A stretch of 64,000 nt of DNA. Source: Bryobacteraceae bacterium (GTDB lineage Bacteria > Acidobacteriota > Terriglobia > Bryobacterales > Bryobacteraceae). The translations under genes were made by a program, and so were the position numbers. The stretch covers positions 17,035 to 81,034 of the forward strand of contig JAIEPW010000005.1 of NCBI GenBank assembly GCA_019748195.1, read 5' to 3'. Numbering within the stretch: position 1 is the stretch's first letter; each line of letters begins with the position of its first letter. This document shows, piece after piece, positions 58,155 to 64,000 of the stretch. The notes beneath the pieces were generated by a model. The model searched no databases. It saw only the letters and a list, made by a program, of their open reading frames with translations, and had not been told where the DNA came from.

Positions 58155-59516
58155 GTGATGACCCGTACTGCTAGAACTGCGGTTGTTTTGTCGGCGGCGG
58201 GATTGCCGGCGATCTTGTGGGCGTTTTCCCGCGGGCCCGACCCGAGGGTGACCGGGGCGCCGGGGGACAGCCCGCTTGCGTGCGCGAGCGCCGGCTGCCA
58301 CGTCGGAACGCCGGTAAACGGGGGTGGCGGCAACGTCGCTCTTTCGTTCTCGAGCGGCGCCACCTACACACCGGGAGCCACCATTCGAGTCACCGTGACC
58401 ATCACGGACTCGCAGGCCAGAAACTACGGCTTCCAAGCTTCCGCTCGCCTGGCCAGCGATCTGCGCAACGGCCAGGCCGGTGACTTCCGGCCCGGACAGA
58501 GCCAGATTGTTCTTTGCGACAACGGGAATACCAAACCGCAGGCCGGTTGCCCGGCGAACTTCGCGGTTCAGTTTATCGAGCACACCGCGCCCAGCAGCAC
58601 GAATCGATTCGAGTTCGATTGGGTTGCGCCGGCCACCAACGTTGGCGATGTGGTGATGTTCGTAGCGGCCAACGCCGCCAACAGCGACGGCAATTCCACC
58701 GGCGATCGCATCTACACCACGAACACCCGCCTGACGCCCGCCGCGGTTACCAACCCCCGGCCGGCGATCAACTCCGGCGGCGTGGTTACCGCCCTTGCTT
58801 ACGGCGGCGGCGCGCGGATGGCGCCCGGAACCTGGCTGGAGATCTACGGCTCCAACTTCCTGAACGAAGGCGAGACCCGCACCTGGGACAACGCTTTCCA
58901 GGGCGACAACGCGCCGACGGCGCTGGGCGATCTCAGCGTCACCATCGGCGGTACGCCCGCTCCCATCTGGTTCGCGGTGAACAACCAGATCAACGTGCAG
59001 GTCCCCAATACCACCTTCCAGACCGGGCCATTGCCGATTGTGGTGCGGAGGGGATCGCAACAAAGCGACGCTTTCAGCCTGAACCTGACTCCCACCGCGC
59101 CGGGGTTGCTCGCGCCTTCGGCTTTCAACCTGGGAGGCACGCAGTTTGTGGGGGCGATATTTCCGAACACGAATCCACCGGTGTTCGCCATCCGCGCTGT
59201 GCCCGGTGTGCAGACCCGGCTGGCGCGCCCCGGCGACACGCTGATCGTGTATGGGATCGGCTTTGGAACAGTCACTCCGGACGTCGCTCCGGGGGTGATC
59301 GCGCGCGCCGCCACGCAGTTGACCCGTCCGGTGACTTTCCGTGTCGGACAAAGCGAGGCGAACGTTCTTTACCAGGGGCTGGCGCCGAACTTTATCGGCC
59401 TATACCAGTTCAACATCACCATTCCGGCGGGCCTGGCGCCCGGCGTTTATCCCTTGGCTGTGACGCAGGGCGGGCAGCCGGTTCCGCAAACGGTCAGCAT
59501 TGAGATCGGCCAATAG
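58155..59516 (+). CDS. Exported TIGR03437-type protein, array member 1
   Basis: 453 residues. Signal-like hydrophobic N-terminus, then GAPGDSPLACASAGCHVG, a CxxxxCH motif at Cys43-Cys48-His49 that opens a choice-of-anchor-V-like domain (about 35-195, GATIRVTVTITDSQ, NRFEFDWVAP). Residues about 205-453 are a TIGR03437-type module (INSGGVVTALAYGGG, APGTWLEIYGSN, PIWFAVNNQINVQVP, GDTLIVYGIGFG, GLYQFNITIPAG). Probably exported, possibly metal or haem binding. GTG with GGAGG 9 bases upstream; an ATG follows directly. First of four related genes in tandem. Confidence 0.88.
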   Translation: MMTRTARTAVVLSAAGLPAILWAFSRGPDPRVTGAPGDSPLACASAGCHVGTPVNGGGGNVALSFSSGATYTPGATIRVTVTITDSQARNYGFQASARLASDLRNGQAGDFRPGQSQIVLCDNGNTKPQAGCPANFAVQFIEHTAPSSTNRFEFDWVAPATNVGDVVMFVAANAANSDGNSTGDRIYTTNTRLTPAAVTNPRPAINSGGVVTALAYGGGARMAPGTWLEIYGSNFLNEGETRTWDNAFQGDNAPTALGDLSVTIGGTPAPIWFAVNNQINVQVPNTTFQTGPLPIVVRRGSQQSDAFSLNLTPTAPGLLAPSAFNLGGTQFVGAIFPNTNPPVFAIRAVPGVQTRLARPGDTLIVYGIGFGTVTPDVAPGVIARAATQLTRPVTFRVGQSEANVLYQGLAPNFIGLYQFNITIPAGLAPGVYPLAVTQGGQPVPQTVSIEIGQ

Positions 59517-59519
59517 CAG

Positions 59520-60782
59520 ATGATTGCGCGGTATGCGGGCGGGGCTGTAGCTGCCGCACCGCTTCTTCTGTTCGCCTTCAGTGACTCGGCTCCGCCGGGC
59601 CTCACCGGAGCTCCGGGCGATTCGGGAACCTGCACGCAATGTCATGGCGGCGCGGTGAACTCGGGCGGCGGCGCGCTGGCGATTGAAGCGGCGGATTACC
59701 TTCCGGGGCAAAGCCAGACGGTTCGCGTGCGCATCAGCGATCCGAACCAGATGCGGTGGGGATTCTCTCTCAGCGCCCGCCGCAAGTCCGACCCAATGCG
59801 CCAGGCGGGATCGTTCACGGCGGGCCGCTTCACCGTGGTCGAGACGATTTCCGGGATCCAGTACGCCAGCCACTTTCCCGCGCAGCAGACCGCTCGCGGC
59901 GCGGGTTTCGTTTACGAACTGACCTGGACCGCGCCGGACGATTCTTCGGGCGTGGTGTTCTACGCTTCGGGGAACGCGGCCAACGGCAACGGCGCGACCT
60001 CCGGGGACAACATCTACGCCGCGGTGAAGGAGGTCGCCGCGCTGGCGCCCTCCTCGCGCCCCTCCGTCTCCACCGGCGGCGTGGTCTCCGCGCTCGCATT
60101 CGGCGGGCGGCGGAGTTTCTCGTCCGGGTCATGGATCGAGATCTTCGGCGCGAACTTCTCGCAGCCGGCCGCGGTGCTGATCAACAATCGCGAGGCGTTC
60201 CTTGGAGTCGTTACGCCGGGTCAGATCAATGCGCAGGTTCCCGAGGACGCTTCTTCGGGTCCGGTGCAGGTGGTGGTGCGGTCCGGGGATCGCAGCAGTG
60301 AGGCGGTCACGGTCTTCAAGGAGACGGAATCGCCGGGATTGCTTGCTCCGGCCATCGCTCCGTTCCGGGTAGGGAACCGGCAATACCTGGCGGCGGTGTA
60401 TCCACCGGGAACGGAGGGATGTCCCGCCGGGCAGGTTTGTTTCGCCGGGAATTTCGCCGGCGTGGCGTCGCGCATGGCGCGTCCCGGAGATCGCCTGATC
60501 GTCTACGGGATCGGGTTCGGCGCGGTCGCAGTGGATGGAGCAGCGCCGTCGCGATACGTGGGTGTTGCGCCGGGCGTCCTCAACCGGCTGGTGAAGCCGG
60601 TCGTTTTCCGTTTTGGGCAGGTGGAGGCGAGGCTCGAATATGCGGGGCTCGCGCCGCAGGCAATCGGACTGTATCAATTCAACCTGATCGTGCCGCGGAT
60701 CCCGGAGGGGGCGGTGCAACTGAATGTGACGCTGGATGGTTCACCCATCGGGCAAACCTTATTCCTGGATATCGCGAACTAA
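59520..60782 (+). CDS. Exported TIGR03437-type protein with CxxCH, array member 2
   Basis: 420 residues. Short hydrophobic N-terminus (MIARYAGGAVAAAPLLLFAF), then a choice-of-anchor-V-like domain with a true haem-type motif C38-TQC-H42 (TCTQCHGG) and GDNIYAAVKEVAAL at its end. The second half is a TIGR03437-type module (VSTGGVVSALAFGG, GVVTPGQINAQVP, GDRLIVYGIGFGAV, IGLYQFNLIVP). No good ribosome site; it begins three bases after array member 1, so translation is likely coupled. Confidence 0.88.
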   Translation: MIARYAGGAVAAAPLLLFAFSDSAPPGLTGAPGDSGTCTQCHGGAVNSGGGALAIEAADYLPGQSQTVRVRISDPNQMRWGFSLSARRKSDPMRQAGSFTAGRFTVVETISGIQYASHFPAQQTARGAGFVYELTWTAPDDSSGVVFYASGNAANGNGATSGDNIYAAVKEVAALAPSSRPSVSTGGVVSALAFGGRRSFSSGSWIEIFGANFSQPAAVLINNREAFLGVVTPGQINAQVPEDASSGPVQVVVRSGDRSSEAVTVFKETESPGLLAPAIAPFRVGNRQYLAAVYPPGTEGCPAGQVCFAGNFAGVASRMARPGDRLIVYGIGFGAVAVDGAAPSRYVGVAPGVLNRLVKPVVFRFGQVEARLEYAGLAPQAIGLYQFNLIVPRIPEGAVQLNVTLDGSPIGQTLFLDIAN

Positions 60783-60797
60783 CGTCTCGGAGGAATT

Positions 60798-62120
60798 ATG
60801 CGCACTCGACTTGCAATGGCGTTTCTGATGCTTCCTTTTTCGCTGGCGGCGAACAGCGCCGGGGCGCCTGGCGCCGCTACCGGAGCTCCACCCAGCGAGG
60901 GCAACTGCACCCGATGCCACGCGGGAACGGTCAACTCGGGCGGAGGATCGCTGGCGATCGAAGCGTCCACCTACCAGCCGGGCCAGCGGCAGACGATCCG
61001 GGTTCGGCTGACCCAGGAGAACCGGAGCCGGTTCGGATTCGCTTTGACGGCGCGCTTGCGGTCGAATCGACAGGCGGCCGCGGGAACCTTCACCGCCGGT
61101 TCCGACACACGGATTTCCAACGACGTCATCGGCGGGGCGCAGGTACCCTACGTGACGCACAGCCCGGCGCGCAATGCGCAAGGGACCACTACGTGGGAGG
61201 TGGAGTGGACGGCGCCGAATGATCCCGGTGGAGTGGTGTTCTACGCCGCGGGCAATGCAGCTAACGGCAATTTCAACAATGGCGGTGACAGCATCTACAC
61301 CACCACGCTGGAGATCGCGGCCGCCGCCGGGGGCAACCGGCCGTCCATCAACTCGGGCGGCGTGGTGACCGCGACGGCGTTCGGCGGCGCGGGCCGGGGC
61401 GCAAGCGGATCGTGGCTCGAAATCTACGGTTCGAACCTGTCGCCGGAGGAACGGCGTTGGGACAGCGGCTTTCAAGGGGACAACGCGCCCACGGCACTCG
61501 GCGATGTCAGCGTGCTGATCAACAATCAGCCCGCCCCGATCTCGTTCGCGACGCCCGGGCAGATCAACGTCCAGGTACCGGACTCCCCCGCCACGGGTAA
61601 TGTGCAGGTGGTGGTTCGCCGCGGGACTGAGCAGAGCGATGCGTTTACGTTGATGAAGCTGGCGGAAGCTCCGGCGGTGCTGGCGCCGGCTGTCGCGCCG
61701 TTCCGCGATAACGACCGCCAGTTCCTGGTGGCTCTGTATCCGCCGAACACGCCGGGATGCCCGGCCACGGGAGATTGCTTCGCGGGCAACTTCGCGGGCG
61801 TGGCGTCGCGGCTGCCGCGTCCCGGCGATACGCTGATTGTATATGGCGTCGGCTTCGGACCGGTGCAGAACGAAGCCGGACAGCGGCTGCCGATCGCCGG
61901 GCAGATCATCCGGCAGTTGAACCGGACGGTGCAGCCGGTGCGTTTCCGGTTCGGACAGACGGAGGCGCAGTTGACCTACTCCGGTCTCGCGCCGAACTTT
62001 ATCGGCTTGTACCAGTTCAACGTAGTGGTGCCGCAGGTGGCGGCGGGCGTTACCGAGATCGAAGTCTCGCTCGGCTCCACCAACATCGGACAGCGATTGT
62101 TCCTGCAGATCGGACAGTAG
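60798..62120 (+). CDS. Exported TIGR03437-type protein with CxxCH, array member 3
   Basis: 440 residues. Signal peptide (MRTRLAMAFLMLPFSLAANS), haem-type C37-TRC-H41 in NCTRCHAGTVNSGGG, a choice-of-anchor-V-like domain (EVEWTAPNDPGGVVFYAAG) and a TIGR03437-type module (INSGGVVTATAFGG, SFATPGQINVQVP, GDTLIVYGVGFGPV, GLYQFNVVVP). A strong GGAGG ribosome site 7 bases before the ATG. It is closest to member 2 in sequence and order of motifs. Confidence 0.88.
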   Translation: MRTRLAMAFLMLPFSLAANSAGAPGAATGAPPSEGNCTRCHAGTVNSGGGSLAIEASTYQPGQRQTIRVRLTQENRSRFGFALTARLRSNRQAAAGTFTAGSDTRISNDVIGGAQVPYVTHSPARNAQGTTTWEVEWTAPNDPGGVVFYAAGNAANGNFNNGGDSIYTTTLEIAAAAGGNRPSINSGGVVTATAFGGAGRGASGSWLEIYGSNLSPEERRWDSGFQGDNAPTALGDVSVLINNQPAPISFATPGQINVQVPDSPATGNVQVVVRRGTEQSDAFTLMKLAEAPAVLAPAVAPFRDNDRQFLVALYPPNTPGCPATGDCFAGNFAGVASRLPRPGDTLIVYGVGFGPVQNEAGQRLPIAGQIIRQLNRTVQPVRFRFGQTEAQLTYSGLAPNFIGLYQFNVVVPQVAAGVTEIEVSLGSTNIGQRLFLQIGQ

Positions 62121-62140
62121 CTGGAGAAAAAAGCGGGCGG

Positions 62141-62168
62141 GCGGACACCTTATTCATATGGTGTCCGC
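62141..62168 (+). promoter_or_regulatory. Hairpin around the start codon of array member 4
   Basis: Perfect 9-bp arms GCGGACACC (62141-62149) and GGTGTCCGC (62160-62168) around a 10-base loop. The ATG at 62158-62160 sits at the loop-stem junction, so the hairpin could hinder ribosome access. No T-run follows, so it is less likely to be a terminator. Confidence 0.55.
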
Positions 62169-62904
62169 TCTCGCGCTGGCGGCTTTGCTGGTTCAAAGCC
62201 CGGAGTACACGGCGTCCAGCGTCGTGAACGCGGCCACGAACCGCCCGCATCCGGTGTCGCCGAACAGCTTCATCAGTATTTACGGGCGGAATCTGTCCTG
62301 GAACACGGCCTGGATCCGTCCGGGCGACATCGCGTCCGGAACGCTGCCCACCAGCCTTCCGGGCAGCGGGGTTCGTGTGTTTCTGGGCAACATCGCCGTG
62401 TATCCGTTCTTCGTGTCGCCGACGCAGATCAATGTACTCATCCCGCCGAGACATGCGCCGGGTTCGCGCGACCTGGTGGTGCATCGGGACGGCGTGGTGG
62501 GTCCGCGGGTGGCGCTGTCCGTGGAAAGCGTTTCGCCCGCGTTGTTCCAGCAGGGACCGTACGCGGTGGCAACCGATCCCGATGGAACGCTGCTGACGCC
62601 GGAGCGTCCCGCCGCGCCCGGAAGCATCATCATTCTGTACGCCAGCGGACTAGGCTCGCTACGCCCGCCCCTGCTGTTCGGCGACATTCCGAGGGAAGCC
62701 GCGGAGATCGAGCGCCGGGGCGAGTTCCGCGCGCGGATCGGCGGCGTGGAGGCGGAAGTACTCTATGCCGGCGTGACGCCCTATTCCGCCGGGCTGTACC
62801 AGATCAACCTGCGCGTGCCGGCGGCGGCGGAGCCGGATCCCGAGGTGCGGATCGGATTTCCGGACGCGATGAGCCCGGAAGGAGTGCGGCTGCCGGTCCG
62901 GTAG
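62158..62904 (+). CDS. Exported TIGR03437-type protein, array member 4
   Basis: 248 residues. A very short hydrophobic start (MVSALALAALLVQ), no CxxCH domain, then a single TIGR03437-type module: VVNAATNRPHPVSPNSFISIYGRNLS, FFVSPTQINVLIPP, GSIIILYASGLGSL and GLYQINLRVP. It resembles the C-terminal half of the other three. A hairpin covers its start codon. Probably exported; function unknown. Confidence 0.85.
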   Translation: MVSALALAALLVQSPEYTASSVVNAATNRPHPVSPNSFISIYGRNLSWNTAWIRPGDIASGTLPTSLPGSGVRVFLGNIAVYPFFVSPTQINVLIPPRHAPGSRDLVVHRDGVVGPRVALSVESVSPALFQQGPYAVATDPDGTLLTPERPAAPGSIIILYASGLGSLRPPLLFGDIPREAAEIERRGEFRARIGGVEAEVLYAGVTPYSAGLYQINLRVPAAAEPDPEVRIGFPDAMSPEGVRLPVR

Positions 62905-62906
62905 GG

Positions 62907-63539
62907 CTATTTGCTGGCGGCGCTCGACCGGGCGGGCGGGCGCAACTGCGCCTCTTCCAGGCGCTTGGCTTCCTGGAAGGTGAAGATCATGCGGTGGATC
63001 ACCGTGAGGTTGCCCAGGATGGCGAGAACCCACAGCACCGGCGCCATGCGATCGAACAGCGCGCCGATGATGATCAGCACCACGCGTTCCGGGCGCTCCA
63101 GGAAACCGACCTTGCAACTGGGAATGATGTTCTCGGCGCGAGCCCGGCTATAGCTGATCATTACGCTGGCGATCATCGCGACCGCGGTGAGCACCACGTA
63201 GGAGGACCGGCCGATGGTGCCGTACCACACCAGCAATCCGATGAGCAGGCCGAGGTCCGAGTAGCGGTCAAGCACGGAATCGAAGAACGCGCCGAACCGG
63301 GTGACTTTGTTGGTTTCCCGCGCCACGCGGCCGTCCACCATGTCAAACAGGCCGGCGCCGATGATCACCAGCCCGGCTTCGAAAAAGCGTCCCGTGGCGA
63401 GCAGCGCCGCCGCGCCGACGTTCACCAGCAGGCCGATGAAAGTGAGTACGTTGGGATGAACGCGGGACAGAGCGAGAGCGCGGACGATCAGCAGCAGGAT
63501 CTTGTTGGAGCCGAGGCCGATGGCGCGCGTCAGGGTCAT
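62907..63539 (-). CDS. CDP-alcohol phosphatidyltransferase
   Basis: 210-residue integral-membrane enzyme of the CDP-alcohol transferase family with about five or six helices. The conserved motif is complete: D66-x2-D69-G70-x2-A73-R74, then G83, D87 and D91 (FDMVDGRVARETNKVTRFGA, FFDSVLD). It joins a CDP-linked lipid to an alcohol (glycerol-phosphate, inositol-phosphate or other). Substrate cannot be fixed from sequence. It converges on the TIGR03437 array and is 17 bases from the greA stop. Confidence 0.9.
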   Translation of the reverse strand: MTLTRAIGLGSNKILLLIVRALALSRVHPNVLTFIGLLVNVGAAALLATGRFFEAGLVIIGAGLFDMVDGRVARETNKVTRFGAFFDSVLDRYSDLGLLIGLLVWYGTIGRSSYVVLTAVAMIASVMISYSRARAENIIPSCKVGFLERPERVVLIIIGALFDRMAPVLWVLAILGNLTVIHRMIFTFQEAKRLEEAQLRPPARSSAASK

Positions 63540-63556
63540 AAACCAAGAACTCCGGC

Positions 63557-64000
63557 TTACGTGCCGTTCTGATGAATGGTGGTGAGCTGCAGGATCTCCA
63601 TTTCCCGGGTTCCGCCCGGAATCTGCACTTTCACCACGTCCCCAACCTGCTTGCCCAGCAGGCCTTTTCCGATGGGCGAGCTGGTGGAGATCATTCCCTT
63701 GGCGACATCCGCTTCCTCGCTGGTTACCAGCTTATAGCTGATTTCCTGGTCCTTGGTGGAGTCGAAGACCACCACCTGTGAGCCCAGTCCCACGCGGTCA
63801 TGCGGGATTCTGGACATGTCCACCATGGACAGCTCGCGGAGACGCGTTTTCAACTGGCTGAGGCGCGCGTCCACGAAGCGCTGGCGCTCCTTGGCGGCGT
63901 GATACTCGGCGTTTTCGCTGAGATCGCCGTGGGCGCGGGCTTTCAGGATTTCCTTGGGAAGCTCATTGCGCAGCTCGTACTCGAGCGTCGCGATCTCTTC
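63557..64000 (-). CDS. greA: Transcription elongation factor GreA (5' end beyond window)
   Basis: 147 codons seen before the edge; the frame is open to position 64000. The N-terminal coiled coil has LPKEILKARAHGDLSENAEYHAAKERQ, the GreA hallmark, with the acidic tip DLSENAEY used to stimulate RNA polymerase cleavage. The C-terminal FKBP-like domain includes ISTSSPIGKGLLGKQVGDVVKVQIPGG. The protein is about 10-15 residues short because of the edge. It rescues stalled RNA polymerase. Confidence 0.95.
   Translation of the reverse strand, partial: EEIATLEYELRNELPKEILKARAHGDLSENAEYHAAKERQRFVDARLSQLKTRLRELSMVDMSRIPHDRVGLGSQVVVFDSTKDQEISYKLVTSEEADVAKGMISTSSPIGKGLLGKQVGDVVKVQIPGGTREMEILQLTTIHQNGT

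Noticed and set aside
1..64000. CRISPR arrays, tRNA or rRNA genes
   Set aside because: No regularly spaced direct repeats, cloverleaf-like segments or rRNA signatures were seen in the intergenic spaces.

Overview
The window looks like a chromosomal segment of an acidobacterium, most likely the Solibacter/Bryobacter lineage (Bryobacterales). This is inferred from gene content, not from a search. It rests on several proteins with the TIGR03437-type C-terminal domain that is typical of Solibacter, TonB-dependent receptors with an N-terminal carboxypeptidase-regulatory-like domain, BNR-repeat and S9/M28/CocE-type exported hydrolases, TIGR03790, DUF3108 and DUF4252 proteins, an ABC-2 permease fused to an M1 peptidase, and high GC. 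There are no rRNA or tRNA genes, no CRISPR arrays and no complete insertion sequences.

Layout: 1-9.3 kb is a leftward run of an OmpR-type response regulator (cut by the window edge), an S9 peptidase, a TIGR03790 protein, cytochrome c, and a polysaccharide assembly/export group (ABC-2 permease with an extra N-terminal domain, a glycosyltransferase-methyltransferase fusion, a DUF3108 protein, a GT4 glycosyltransferase). 9.3-15.4 kb holds an exported intradiol dioxygenase, a TonB receptor, a pair of REP-like repeat modules, a PLP decarboxylase and two tandem small exported paralogues. 15.5-20.9 kb is a leftward three-gene surface operon (TIGR03437-type protein, TonB receptor, surface protein) closed by a clear intrinsic terminator. 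21.1-26.6 kb holds metH and a CocE-type hydrolase. 26.9-29.2 kb is an ECF sigma/anti-sigma-like/DUF4252/LolA-like operon.

29.2-35.4 kb is an accessory stretch with an orphan XRE antitoxin, a Fic protein, a DUF433 antitoxin followed by a truncated DUF5615-like toxin remnant, and a lower-GC operon made of a small cysteine-rich exported peptide, a TonB C-terminal protein, a thioredoxin/rhodanese-like membrane protein and a carboxypeptidase-regulatory-like protein. 35.4-42.9 kb holds a membrane protein, an M28 peptidase, a metallo-beta-lactamase-fold protein, a zinc-ribbon membrane protein, a TIM-barrel isomerase-like protein and a large BNR-repeat protein. 43.0-50.6 kb holds an ABC ATPase with a permease-M1 peptidase fusion, an amino-acid permease, a ThiE-like protein and an AraC regulator. 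50.8-52.7 kb is a translationally coupled AAA ATPase plus PIN-like nuclease pair, the best candidate for an undescribed defence or stress module.

52.9-58.1 kb holds a TolC-family protein, pyrE, a GT39-type membrane glycosyltransferase and mutY. 58.2-62.9 kb is a tandem array of four TIGR03437-type exported proteins, three of which carry an N-terminal cysteine/histidine motif (two are CxxCH). The window ends with a CDP-alcohol phosphatidyltransferase and greA (cut by the edge). Several genes have a -10-like hexamer only 5-10 bases before the start codon, which suggests leaderless or very short-leader mRNAs.
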